The notes: generated from the letters alone by a model not told the origin. DNA of 19,055 nt from Ktedonobacter sp. 13_1_20CM_4_53_11 (GCA_001919995.1 MNIY01000042.1:1-19055), one strand, 5' to 3'; shown: positions 7,006 to 15,664, numbered from the stretch's first letter. Numbers and translations: made by a program.

Positions 7006-8256
7006 ATGAAGCATACAACAGAGCGACGAGTGGTTATTACAGGAATAGGTGTGGTGGCGGCAAACGGCATTGGCAAAAAAGCTTTCTGGCAAGCGACCAG
7101 GGAAGGCATCTCAGGCATTAAGCCTATTCGACGTTTCTCCACAGCTGATTTATCGATCAAGGTAGCCGGTGAAGTCAGTGATTTTTCAGTCAGTGACTAT
7201 ATCGACCGCAAACTGGCGAATCGTACTGACCGCATGACCCACTTTGCCTTCGCTGCCATGCAGGAAGCACTGAGCGATGCGAACATTGTCCTGGAAGAGG
7301 AGAATCCACAACGTATAGGTAGCGTGATAGCGAATACCTTTGGCGGCGTTGAATTTGCGATGGAGCAGGTCAAATCATTATACGTACGCGGGCCGCGCTA
7401 TATGAGCGCGTATACAGCTATAGCCTGGCTTCAAGTAGCTAACGTGGGCCAGGCATCCATTCGCTATGGCCTGCAGGGATATTGCAAAACACCTGTTAAC
7501 GATACAGCTGGTGGCCTGGAGGCATTGGGTATGGCTTATAGCGCAATCCGGCGCGGCGCGGCGGATGTCCTGCTTAGCGGTGGCTGTGAAGCATTCTTAC
7601 ATCCCTTTAGTCTCAATTTGCTCGGTCAACTCAGTGAATATAGCTACTGCGCAACAGGAGATAACCCAAGAGACTATCGTCCGTTTGACCAGCGTGCCAC
7701 TGGCCTCATCCTGGCAGAAGGTGCGGGTATATGCGTTCTAGAGGATTACGATCACGCACTGAGACGCGGGGCAACCATCTACGGAGAGATTGCTGGCTAT
7801 GGCCAGACCAACGATGCAAATGGACCAACGGTGCCTTCTTCCAACGGGAAACAATATGCTCGCGCCATCCGACGTGCGATACAGGAGGGCACAATATCCC
7901 TCAAGGATATCGCGTACTTCAGCCTTGATGGAAGAGCGCTACCGCCTTCAGACCAGGGAGAAGCGGAAGCATTACAGCTAGTCTTTGGTGCGGACATCGA
8001 ACAACTCCTGGTCAGTGTCCCACGAACCACTCAGGGTCATAGCTATGCCGCCGCTGGACCAATCGACACGATTACTGCCCTGCTCGCCCTGGAGGAGAAG
8101 GTCATTCCGCCTACGATCAATTGTGAGGAGCTAGACCCGCACTATGGATTATCAATGGTGCAAGATGACGCACGGCCATTAACCGGTTCTGCTGTCCTTA
8201 TCGGCGCTCGCGGCATCGGCGGGATGAATGTCGCATTGGCAGTAAAAAAAATCTAG
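7006..8256 (+). CDS. KS-beta / chain length factor (inactive ketosynthase paralogue)
   Basis: A 416-residue protein homologous along its whole length to the KS-alpha before it, but without the condensing residues. The active-site Cys position is Asp166 (PVNDTAGG against STGCSAG). The first His is Asp308 (SLDG against NSHG). The Lys is Arg340. His345 in QGHS is kept. This is the pattern of KS-beta (chain length factor) subunits, which set polyketide length in a dimer with KS-alpha and help prime the chain. Many actinobacterial KS-beta proteins have Gln at the Cys position, so Asp is unusual. The SD GAGGAG (6996-7001) overlaps the KS-alpha stop, consistent with coupling. Stop at 8254-8256. Confidence 0.85.
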   Translation: MKHTTERRVVITGIGVVAANGIGKKAFWQATREGISGIKPIRRFSTADLSIKVAGEVSDFSVSDYIDRKLANRTDRMTHFAFAAMQEALSDANIVLEEENPQRIGSVIANTFGGVEFAMEQVKSLYVRGPRYMSAYTAIAWLQVANVGQASIRYGLQGYCKTPVNDTAGGLEALGMAYSAIRRGAADVLLSGGCEAFLHPFSLNLLGQLSEYSYCATGDNPRDYRPFDQRATGLILAEGAGICVLEDYDHALRRGATIYGEIAGYGQTNDANGPTVPSSNGKQYARAIRRAIQEGTISLKDIAYFSLDGRALPPSDQGEAEALQLVFGADIEQLLVSVPRTTQGHSYAAAGPIDTITALLALEEKVIPPTINCEELDPHYGLSMVQDDARPLTGSAVLIGARGIGGMNVALAVKKI

Positions 8257-8288
8257 CGTCACATATTATTGCCCCATCGCGCTCCATT

Positions 8289-8337
8289 AACGTATCCTCT
8301 ATATAAACAGTTCGTTACTGCACTCAGAGGATACGTT
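8289..8337. promoter_or_regulatory. 12-bp perfect inverted repeat covering the hydroxylase SD
   Basis: AACGTATCCTCT (8289-8300) and AGAGGATACGTT (8326-8337) are exact inverted repeats with a 25-nt loop. The right arm contains the SD-like AGAGGA (8326-8331) and ends 4 nt before the ATG at 8342. If the RNA folds, the ribosome site is sequestered. The DNA could instead be a split operator. Confidence 0.6.
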
Positions 8338-8341
8338 GTCA

Positions 8342-10033
8342 ATGAACAGCAATACATCCCCAAACTCACATGCTGGTGTCAACCGGGAGCATCAGGTTCG
8401 TGAGGTTGTCTCTGTCATTATCGTAGGAGCCGGTCCTACCGGCCTTAGCGCGGGTAATTTGCTAGGCTTGGCAGGTATTGATACATTGATCATTGAATCC
8501 AATGCCTCTTTGAGCGACTACCCCAAAGCTATTTCACTTGACGATGAAGGTTTGCGCATCTGCCAGGCTATGGGTTTAAGCAGCGCGGTTAACAAGAGCG
8601 TTTTATCAGGTATCCATGCCCATTACGTTTCGGCGGGGCGTTTTCTGGCAAAGGTGGAGCCATCAAGCAAGAGAAATGGGTATTCGCTGATCTCCACATT
8701 TAACCAGCCCGAGTTCGAGGCAACTCTCCTCGAGGGTCTTGAGCGTTTCACGTGTGTCAATGTACTATTTCGGCACACAGTTGAATCATTCGAACAAACC
8801 GAGAGCGGCGTCATTGTCACTCTGCGTACACCCTCTGGCATGTTGCAAAAAGTCTGGTGCAACTATCTCTTGGCCTGTGATGGCGGCAGAAGTACCATCC
8901 GGCGCATGCTGAACATTCCCATGAAAGGCACGACCTTTGCTCAAAAATGGCTGGTGGTCGATGTTATAGACGACGAAGAATCTTCTCCAATCGCCATGTT
9001 TTTCTGTAACCCGAGTCGGCCGACCGTGACCGTTCCGTCTCCTCACAAGGGCAGGCGCTGGGAATTTATGCTGCTGCCGGGAGAGATAGAGAATGACCTC
9101 TTAAGGACAGATAGCATTGCCGCGTTGATCAAGCAGGCGGGTGGGTCTCCTCACTCCGAGATTATACGGCGGACAATCTATACCTTCCACTCGACAATTG
9201 CACAGAACTTTTCAAAAGGACGCGTATTCTTACTGGGGGACGCAGCCCATATGATGCCCCCTTTTGGGGGTCAAGGGTTGAATAGCGGGCTGCGTGACGC
9301 ACATAACCTGTTCTGGAAACTGGCGATGGTATTACATGGGCTGGCAAGTGATCGCTTGCTCGATACCTATCACGAAGAACGGCACAGGCATGTAGCACAG
9401 ATGATCCGTTTCTCCTCTTTTCTGGGCAGCATTGTTATGTCGACGAATAAGCCAGCCGCCTACTGTCGCGATATTGTATTTCATCTGCTCAACCAGGTGC
9501 AGGCCATTCGAGAGATTTTGTCTGAGGGCCGCATCAAGCCACAGCCCAGGTATAAAACGGGCTTCTTACTCTTCAATAAAGAGAGAAAACATCGAACGAT
9601 AGCAGGTCGGATGCTATCTCAACCAAGATTGGCAACAGCCCAGGAATGGTGTGTCCTGCTTGACGAAGTACTGGGACCGGGTTTTGCATTGCTGCGCTTC
9701 CACCACAATCCCAAAGAGGCCTTTGCCACGCTGAAAACCGATTTCTGGGAACGACTGGGAATACAATTTGTGTGTATACAGCCTGGCATTCCTCGAAAAG
9801 AGGGATACAACTCTCTGGATAGAGAGCATCCGCATAAAGAAACGTATGAGTCGTTAAGGATAGGTAAAGCATCCCTGATGGTGGTGCAATCACATGATAC
9901 AGGTTTTCTGGCTGATTACCGAGATCTGTTCGTTGTTGTTCGCCCCGATCGCTACATCCTCGGTGTTTTTAGAGAAGAGAAGGCTGATATGTTTGTATCA
10001 GCTTTCCAGAGATTGCTAAACAGGGGCTGGTAA
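8342..10033 (+). CDS. FAD-dependent aromatic hydroxylase (PHBH-fold, MhpA-like)
   Basis: Predicted single-component flavoprotein monooxygenase of 563 residues, inserting one oxygen from O2 into an aromatic or polyketide substrate using NAD(P)H. GAGPTG (29-34) binds the ADP part of FAD. CDGGRS around Asp180 is the DG motif, and LGDAAHMMPPFGGQGLNSG around Asp300 is the GD motif plus the ribityl/pyrophosphate contact. The C-terminal 150 or so residues fit the thioredoxin-like third domain of phenol hydroxylase/MhpA-type enzymes. The ATG at 8342 is chosen; an in-frame TTG at 8336 would add two residues. It follows KS-beta by 85 nt, and relatives of this type tailor aromatic polyketides, which fits this locus. 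The exact substrate cannot be read from the sequence. Confidence 0.85.
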   Translation: MNSNTSPNSHAGVNREHQVREVVSVIIVGAGPTGLSAGNLLGLAGIDTLIIESNASLSDYPKAISLDDEGLRICQAMGLSSAVNKSVLSGIHAHYVSAGRFLAKVEPSSKRNGYSLISTFNQPEFEATLLEGLERFTCVNVLFRHTVESFEQTESGVIVTLRTPSGMLQKVWCNYLLACDGGRSTIRRMLNIPMKGTTFAQKWLVVDVIDDEESSPIAMFFCNPSRPTVTVPSPHKGRRWEFMLLPGEIENDLLRTDSIAALIKQAGGSPHSEIIRRTIYTFHSTIAQNFSKGRVFLLGDAAHMMPPFGGQGLNSGLRDAHNLFWKLAMVLHGLASDRLLDTYHEERHRHVAQMIRFSSFLGSIVMSTNKPAAYCRDIVFHLLNQVQAIREILSEGRIKPQPRYKTGFLLFNKERKHRTIAGRMLSQPRLATAQEWCVLLDEVLGPGFALLRFHHNPKEAFATLKTDFWERLGIQFVCIQPGIPRKEGYNSLDREHPHKETYESLRIGKASLMVVQSHDTGFLADYRDLFVVVRPDRYILGVFREEKADMFVSAFQRLLNRGW

Positions 10034-10110
10034 GTCAGAGAGCAGAGATCGGTATTGATACTGCCAACGTATACCACGCATTCGAGATGGGTACTGCAAC
10101 TTAGTACGAG

Positions 10111-11625
10111 TTATTCAGAAATATCACCCAGCAATGTTTTATACAGCTCCCATTGACGGGCCGCCGCCTGCTGATAGATCTCCCCTCGACCGGCATCAGG
10201 CTGCACCGGTGCGGCAAGAGACGGGAGAACCTTGCCAACATCGGGTAAAATACCCATTGCTTCGAGCGCGAGGAGAGCGACTCCACGAGCAGATGCCTCG
10301 TGCTCGTTCGAGGGATAAAGGGGAGTGCCGAGGGTATCCACCACGATCTGCTGCAATACGGGAGAACTAAGCAATGCCCCACCGCTGGCGATCAATTTCG
10401 GCTCTGTTTCTTGCATATCCAACGCCTGAATGAGCTGCTGGTAGACAGCTCTAAGCTGATAGGCAAGGGCTTCCATAGATGCTCGCAGGATATCAAATTG
10501 GGTGGTATGAGTCATGATGCCCGCCACCACAGCCCGAGCTTCCGCGTGCCAACCCAGACTTCGTTCGCCAGATATAAAGGGCAGAATAGTTAAGCCGTGG
10601 CTATCGGGAGGCAAAGCGGCGACTTGCGGCTCCGCATATTTCAAGGAGGGAAGTTGTAAGGTCTTCTCCATCCAGGCAAAGACATTACCCCCCTCGCTCA
10701 GCGCGCCGCCGAGTAATGCGCGACTGCTATCGACGAGGTAGAGCCAGAGGCCGGCTGGTGGGACGACCTTGTCGGGCGATACAACTGCCCGGATGGCACT
10801 CGAGGTGCCGATGGTGAGCGCCCAGTTCCCCATGATAGCGCAACCCGAACCGACGTTAGCGGCCGCTCCATCACCCAGCGCGGGATACCAGGGAATGTCG
10901 CGGAGCGCTGGCCAGCGTGCTGCATATTCTGGTCTCAATCCGCGTATTCCATCTTGAAAATCGCCCAGTTGGGGAAGCTGCTCAGGTCGGATCCCAAGAA
11001 CGCCCATCAACTCTCTATCCCAATTGCGCTCACGGATCACAAGCATGCCTGTCCCCGAGGCCATCGAGAGGCCGCAGACTGAACGGCCCAGGAGTTGCCG
11101 GTGCAGGTATTCACCGAAGGAGAGCCATTGTGCGGCGCGTGAAAAAGCGTCGGGCTGCGTCTTTGCCAAAAAGCGCAGTTTCGCCGGCCAGTAGCTGGCA
11201 TGGAGGCGAGCGCCCGTGCGCTCATGAACTGCCCTCCTATCCAATTGCGCGCTTAGTTCAGCGGCAGCCTGGCGCGGGCGCGTGTCTTCCCAGGTGATGA
11301 CGTGTGTAACGGGACGGCCATCGGTATCTACACCAACGAGGCTATGCCAGAAGGTGTCGGTTGCTACAGCTCCGATCGAGAAGGTCAACGGGCCAGCGGC
11401 TTTCAAGGCTTTATCGATCGTAGAGGCAACGGCTGCAACGAGTTTATCGGCATCAACCGAGACCTCTCCATCGTTCGACAGGCTAAGCTCATAGGTTTCC
11501 TGAGCCTGTATTCCCGGTACCGCGTCTCCGTTGGCGGCGAACAGCAAAGCGCGAGTTGAGGAGGTGCCGACATCCAATGAAAGAATGAAAGGAGTATGTT
11601 GTTGTACACTCGTTTTCTGTTCCAT
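10111..11625 (-). CDS. FGGY-family carbohydrate kinase, gluconokinase-like
   Basis: ATP-dependent sugar kinase of 504 residues with the two-lobed actin-like fold. The N-terminal LSLDVGTSSTRALLF is the phosphate-1 loop, and TIGTSSAIRAV is the phosphate-2/ATP loop. ITWEDTRP, GDGAAANVGSG and the C-terminal ASGGALLSSP (adenosine-binding) fit the family. The GTS(S/G)A(I/V)R and TWxDTR patterns lean toward gluconokinase (gluconate to 6-phosphogluconate) rather than glycerol kinase. Xylulokinase remains possible. The ATG at 11625 has GGAG just before it; an upstream in-frame TTG at 11664 has no SD. It lies 80 nt behind the MgtE_N/CBS gene on the same strand and ends facing the hydroxylase gene. Confidence 0.75.
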   Translation of the reverse strand: MEQKTSVQQHTPFILSLDVGTSSTRALLFAANGDAVPGIQAQETYELSLSNDGEVSVDADKLVAAVASTIDKALKAAGPLTFSIGAVATDTFWHSLVGVDTDGRPVTHVITWEDTRPRQAAAELSAQLDRRAVHERTGARLHASYWPAKLRFLAKTQPDAFSRAAQWLSFGEYLHRQLLGRSVCGLSMASGTGMLVIRERNWDRELMGVLGIRPEQLPQLGDFQDGIRGLRPEYAARWPALRDIPWYPALGDGAAANVGSGCAIMGNWALTIGTSSAIRAVVSPDKVVPPAGLWLYLVDSSRALLGGALSEGGNVFAWMEKTLQLPSLKYAEPQVAALPPDSHGLTILPFISGERSLGWHAEARAVVAGIMTHTTQFDILRASMEALAYQLRAVYQQLIQALDMQETEPKLIASGGALLSSPVLQQIVVDTLGTPLYPSNEHEASARGVALLALEAMGILPDVGKVLPSLAAPVQPDAGRGEIYQQAAARQWELYKTLLGDISE

Positions 11626-11705
11626 AACTCCTACCCTATCTTTATATGTAACCGGTGAAGCCAAAGGACGGCGATCTTCCTTGAAAAAGAGAGGGATGAT
11701 GGATA

Positions 11706-12998
11706 TCAGTACATCCGCGTGGGCTTGCGCCGCTTATCGGCGGGTAACAAAACATCCAGAGCATCATCGACTGTAACGACTCCTTCGAGGATATTATTAT
11801 CCTTGCTCACCACGGGCACAGCCAGGAGATTATACTTTGCCATGATCTGAGCGACGGTGCGAGCATCTGTATCGGGCTGCACTGTAACCAGGTCGGTCTC
11901 CATCAGTTCCTGTAAGGACTGTGTGGGAGGCGCCACGAGCAGATCCCAGATGGAGACCATGCCCAACAACGAGCGCTCATCCTGAGTTTCATCGGCGACA
12001 CAGTAGACGTAGACGACGCGTATATCGTGCTCCTGGATATTGAAACGTATCGACTCCAGTGCCTGGGCAACATTTTTTGTCTGGTTCAGAGCAACATAAT
12101 CAGTTGTCATGAGGCCGCCAGCAGTGTCTGCTTCATATTCCAGGAGTTCCTGTACATCTTCCGACTCTTCCCGCTTCATCAGTCTCAGGAGTTCCTTGGC
12201 GCGTTCCTCTGACAATTGGGAAAGTAAATCGGCGGCCTCGTCCGGCCCCATCGCTTCTAATATGTCGGCGGCACGCTCGGGCTGGATATTCTCAAGGATC
12301 TGGCGCTGCCGCTCCGTATCGATCTCTTCCATGGCGTCGGCGGCCGTTTCGTCGTCCAGCCTCTCAATCAACTGCGCACCCTGGCCAGGCGTCAATTGGT
12401 GCACTATTTCGGCGATGTCGGCGGGATGCATTTCAGCGAGATGACCGCTCTGTGGCCGCGATGGCGCGGGTTGCGGTGTTTGAGCTTCAGCCTCTGTTTG
12501 GCGCTGCACGCCGATGAGTTCAATCTGCTCCCAGGGAATCAAATTTGTAGAGGTCGGCCTGTTCTTTGCACCTAATAGCCAGTTAGGAGCAAGGCGGCGC
12601 ACGAGACCGAGGGTACTATTATCAATGCCGAGCAGCTGCCAATTATCACTGAAGCAGACGTCATTGACACGCACCGCTTTTTTACGCGCGATATCGATAA
12701 CTTGCTTATCGAGTACATCCTCTGCCAGGCTTATCTCTTGCGGCGATTTCTCGGCCGGGTGGAGGGGAAATTGCTCGATTGGACGGCGGAGTCGCAGGAT
12801 ACCATCGCGCCATTCTACAGCGTCAGGAGTTATTGCCCAGCGCTGATTGGCCTGGCCCTCAGCTATCAAGGCACGAGGGAAGATAGGCCCGGGCTGGCTA
12901 ACCTGCGCCAGTTCTACAATAACATCAACAATTTTAGCTACTCGCGTACCCTGGGGGTCTTCCACAGGGGCGCCAAGCAGTTGACTCAAGAATATCAT
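11706..12998 (-). CDS. PRC-barrel / MgtE N-terminal / CBS-pair protein without a membrane domain
   Basis: A 430-residue soluble protein. One or two PRC-barrel-like regions occupy about residues 1-165. An acidic helical MgtE_N domain follows at about 190-300, with repeated sequences such as LHPADIAEIV-like, DEAADLLSQL and ERAADILEAM. A CBS pair is at about 310-425 (VTVQPDTDARTVAQIM, LLAVPVV). These are the cytosolic Mg2+-sensing parts of the MgtE transporter, but the five-helix channel domain is absent; the protein ends just after the CBS pair. It may sense Mg2+ or nucleotides and act through a partner. The ATG lies 2 nt after the pyrG stop codon, so the two genes are translationally coupled. 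Confidence 0.85.
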   Translation of the reverse strand: MIFLSQLLGAPVEDPQGTRVAKIVDVIVELAQVSQPGPIFPRALIAEGQANQRWAITPDAVEWRDGILRLRRPIEQFPLHPAEKSPQEISLAEDVLDKQVIDIARKKAVRVNDVCFSDNWQLLGIDNSTLGLVRRLAPNWLLGAKNRPTSTNLIPWEQIELIGVQRQTEAEAQTPQPAPSRPQSGHLAEMHPADIAEIVHQLTPGQGAQLIERLDDETAADAMEEIDTERQRQILENIQPERAADILEAMGPDEAADLLSQLSEERAKELLRLMKREESEDVQELLEYEADTAGGLMTTDYVALNQTKNVAQALESIRFNIQEHDIRVVYVYCVADETQDERSLLGMVSIWDLLVAPPTQSLQELMETDLVTVQPDTDARTVAQIMAKYNLLAVPVVSKDNNILEGVVTVDDALDVLLPADKRRKPTRMY

Positions 12999-13000
12999 GA

Positions 13001-14737
13001 TTATTTCTCGATGCGAACGTCTGCCTGGGCTGCGCTATGAGAGTTGGAGTGGTCCGCCAACCCTGCTGAGCCGAAGACGCTACGCGTACCTGTGCCAACA
13101 CCCACTTCCTGCTCTATTTTCGCATCAGGCTCTTTTGCCAGGCGAACAGCCGTTCCGATGAAATCGCGGAACAGGGGATGTGGACGATTGGGACGGCTCT
13201 TAAATTCTGGATGAAACTGAGAGGCCACAAACCAGGGATGGTCCGCCAACTCTATGATCTCGACCAGGCTATTATCGGCGGAACGGCCACTGACTATCAC
13301 ACCATGCGTCTCCATGCGCTTGCGATATTCATTATTGAACTCGTAGCGATGGCGATGACGCTCAAAGACAATAGGTTCGCCATAGGCCTGGTAGGCTTTT
13401 GTACCGGGAGTGAGGCAGCAGACCCAGTTGCCCAGGCGCATGGTACCGCCTTTATCGGCCACAGTGCGTTGCGTGTTCATCAGATCGATGACGGGATAGG
13501 GGGTCTGCGGATCAAATTCAGTGCTGTTGGCGCCTTCGAGCCTCAGCACATTGCGGGCAAACTCGACGACGGCCACCTGCATTCCAAGGCAGAGCCCCAG
13601 GTATGGTTTTTTCATACGACGAGCGAAGTTCGCAGCCTTAATCTTTCCTTCGATGCCACGATGGCCAAAACCGCCAGGTACCACGATGCCATCGAGAGCT
13701 TCAAGGACCTCGACAGCGCCTTCACCCATTTCATCGAGGGCTTCGGAGTTGATCCACTTAATATTGATATCCACATCGTTATACCAACCCGCGTGACGCA
13801 GCGATTCCGCGACGGACAAGTAGGCGTCATGGAGTTCGACGTATTTCCCGACAATGCCGATGGTCAGTTCAGGGCGGGGACGTTTGATCTTTTCTACCAG
13901 CTCGCGCCACTCTTGCATGTGGGGCTCCCGGTGCGGCAGACCAAGCTCCTGCACCATGTACTCGCCCAGACCTGCCTCTTCCAGGATCAACGGCACTTCA
14001 TAGATCGTCTCGGCGGTCAGCATAGGGACGACGGCCCTGGCCTCGATATTACAGAACAGGGCGATTTTCTCGCGCAGTTCGTCGGTCATGGGATAGTCGG
14101 AGCGACAGAGGATGACATCCGGTTGGATGCCGACGCGCAGGAGTTCTTTGACACTGTGTTGAGTGGGTTTTGTTTTCAATTCTTTTGTTGCCCCAATATA
14201 GGGGAGAAGGGTTACGTGCAGGTAGAGCACGTTAGTGCGGCCTACGTCTTTGCGCATCTGGCGGATAGCCTCCAGATATGGCTCGCCCTCGATATCACCA
14301 ACGGTGCCGCCAACCTCCACGATCACCACGTCGGCATCGGAGCGGCGGGCAACAGCGTGCATGCGCTCTTTGATTTCGTTCGTGATGTGCGGGATGACCT
14401 GAATGGTGCCACCAAGGTACTCACCACGGCGCTCTTTGCCGATGACGGAGGCGTAGACCTGGCCCGTGGTCACGTTGTTGGCCTGATAGGATGGCTCATC
14501 TGTGAAGCGTTCGTAGTGGCCCAGGTCGAGGTCGGTCTCCGCGCCGTCATCGGTCACAAAAACTTCGCCATGCTGGTAAGGCGACATCGTGCCGGGATCA
14601 ACATTAATATAGGGGTCCAGTTTCATGATAGAGACGGAGATCCCACGGTTTTTTAATAAACGTCCCAGCGATGCGACACTGATTCCCTTCCCCACGGAAG
14701 ATGCCACACCGCCAGTAACAAAGATATATTTAGACAT
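13001..14737 (-). CDS. pyrG: CTP synthase
   Basis: Makes CTP from UTP using ATP and glutamine; last step of pyrimidine nucleotide synthesis, cytosolic, tetrameric. The N-terminal synthetase domain opens with [16 protein letters not shown], with the Mg/ATP region [18 protein letters not shown] and [23 protein letters not shown]. The class I glutamine amidotransferase domain has Cys383 in GLCLGMQ and the His509/Glu511 pair in SQFHPEF, plus the oxyanion glycines in VPGGFGHRG. At 578 residues it has about 35-40 extra C-terminal residues, rich in Ser, Gly and charged residues, compared with the usual length of about 545. The start at 14737 has a G-rich SD (AAGGGGG). It is the first gene of a likely operon with the MgtE_N/CBS gene. 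Confidence 0.97.
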   Translation of the reverse strand: MSKYIFVTGGVASSVGKGISVASLGRLLKNRGISVSIMKLDPYINVDPGTMSPYQHGEVFVTDDGAETDLDLGHYERFTDEPSYQANNVTTGQVYASVIGKERRGEYLGGTIQVIPHITNEIKERMHAVARRSDADVVIVEVGGTVGDIEGEPYLEAIRQMRKDVGRTNVLYLHVTLLPYIGATKELKTKPTQHSVKELLRVGIQPDVILCRSDYPMTDELREKIALFCNIEARAVVPMLTAETIYEVPLILEEAGLGEYMVQELGLPHREPHMQEWRELVEKIKRPRPELTIGIVGKYVELHDAYLSVAESLRHAGWYNDVDINIKWINSEALDEMGEGAVEVLEALDGIVVPGGFGHRGIEGKIKAANFARRMKKPYLGLCLGMQVAVVEFARNVLRLEGANSTEFDPQTPYPVIDLMNTQRTVADKGGTMRLGNWVCCLTPGTKAYQAYGEPIVFERHRHRYEFNNEYRKRMETHGVIVSGRSADNSLVEIIELADHPWFVASQFHPEFKSRPNRPHPLFRDFIGTAVRLAKEPDAKIEQEVGVGTGTRSVFGSAGLADHSNSHSAAQADVRIEK

Positions 14738-14798
14738 TTGACCCCCTTACCCGGAACTTTGCCGTAGTACATAAGGTGTTGCGCTACTCTATTAAAGA

Positions 14799-14833
14799 AG
14801 AACCTCTACGCGCTACATTGTTTCAGAGGTTCT
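14799..14833 (-). terminator. hairpin with T-rich tail between the MBL gene and pyrG
   Basis: AGAACCTCT and AGAGGTTCT form a perfect 9-bp inverted repeat with a 17-nt loop. Reading on the - strand, the second arm is followed by TCTTTAATAG. It lies about 90 nt after the MBL stop and about 60 nt before pyrG. It could end the MBL transcript or act as an attenuator in the pyrG leader. Confidence 0.4.
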
Positions 14834-14920
14834 CCAGGACAACCTACGTAAACGGGCGACCCAAGGGTCCCCTCCCTTCTCCACGCCTCCCCCGCCCCTA
14901 CAGGTATTCGGGACAGGCTG

Positions 14921-15568
14921 CTAGCCCCGGTGCGTCAGGATTACCACCTGCGTTTCAGCTGGTAGATTATTACGGGTGACGACGAGTTTTGGCTGTGTGT
15001 TCATCATGTCGACTCCCATCTCACGACAGAACTTGTCAAGGGGGTCGAGGGCATCACGCTTTCCTTCCACCACCGGGGTGCGGTAATGCATGGGAATGAT
15101 GATACGCGGCTCAACCTGGCTAATCACCTCAGCCGCCTCTGTTGCATTGATGGTGTTATGGCCGCCGATTGGTATCATAAGGATATCGGCATCAGCAACT
15201 TCTTCCAACTGTTCTTCCTGCAGGGTATGCCCCAGGTCGCCCAGGTGACAGACAACCAGGTCATCTATGTGAATGACATAGATTGTGTTCCGGCCACGTT
15301 CTTGCCCACGTTTATTATCATGATAGGAGGCTACGCCAGTGATCAGCACATCGCTAATCTCATATTCGCCGGGGCCGCGCACAACACGCGGGTTGCCGCC
15401 AACGCCCTGGACATAATTATGCCCATGATGGTTATGGCTGATGGTGACGATAGGGGCATTGATCTTGCCCAGCGAGTAGCCTAGCTGAGGGGAAAACGGG
15501 TCGGTAATCAGAGTAACGTTCTTGCCACGTAACTGGAAACAGGAGTGGCCTAGCCAGAGAATTTCCAT
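14921..15568 (-). CDS. MBL-fold metallo-hydrolase-like protein (COG2220/UlaG type), altered metal motif
   Basis: A 215-residue metallo-beta-lactamase-fold protein. It opens with WLGHSCFQL, followed by TDPF, as in the UlaG-like branch. The expected HxHxDH metal motif reads H45-N-H47-H-G49-H50, so the Asp that normally binds the second zinc is Gly. Other likely ligands remain: His83 (SYHD), Asp111 (GDLGH) and His161 (PMHYRTP). It may bind a single metal or have changed activity. No clear SD lies before the ATG at 15568, but a strong hairpin and a possible promoter lie upstream. The substrate is unknown. Its position next to pyrG may not imply a shared role because of the intervening hairpin. 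Confidence 0.8.
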   Translation of the reverse strand: MEILWLGHSCFQLRGKNVTLITDPFSPQLGYSLGKINAPIVTISHNHHGHNYVQGVGGNPRVVRGPGEYEISDVLITGVASYHDNKRGQERGRNTIYVIHIDDLVVCHLGDLGHTLQEEQLEEVADADILMIPIGGHNTINATEAAEVISQVEPRIIIPMHYRTPVVEGKRDALDPLDKFCREMGVDMMNTQPKLVVTRNNLPAETQVVILTHRG

Positions 15569-15591
15569 ATATTATTATTCGCTTTTCTCAT

Positions 15592-15626
15592 AAGTTCGGG
15601 CGGGGACTTATGTCCTCGCCCGAATT
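15592..15626. other. strong hairpin with TTAT tetraloop
   Basis: TTCGGGCGGGGAC (15595-15607) pairs with GTCCTCGCCCGAA (15612-15624) around a TTAT loop, with one G-U pair. Two further pairs (one of them G-U) extend the stem to 15 bp. It sits 24 nt from the MBL start codon, in what would be its 5' leader on the - strand. The flanks lack a good T-tract on either strand, so a terminator is not obvious. Confidence 0.6.
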
Positions 15627-15628
15627 AT

Positions 15629-15657
15629 ATTGTATCACAGGGATAGGTTTGATACAA
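15629..15657 (-). promoter_or_regulatory. possible MBL gene promoter within a TTGTATC/GATACAA dyad
   Basis: On the - strand TTGTAT (15657-15652), 17 nt, then TACAAT (15634-15629) resembles a sigma70 promoter. A TATAAT also overlaps at 15629-15624. The + strand sequence TTGTATC (15630-15636) and GATACAA (15651-15657) is a perfect 7-bp dyad with 14 nt between the arms, so a regulator could bind over the promoter. Confidence 0.4.
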
Positions 15658-15664
15658 GGGAAAT

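Noticed and set aside
10034..10110. Short dyads (GGTAT/ATACC, GTACT/AGTAC) in the gap between the convergent hydroxylase and kinase genes
   Set aside because: The arms are only 5 bp and there is no T-tract, so they are not supportable as terminators.
13178..14656. A 492-codon open frame on the + strand opposite pyrG
   Set aside because: It lies wholly antisense to an unmistakable CTP synthase and its protein resembles no family; an open antisense frame in a strongly codon-biased gene is expected.
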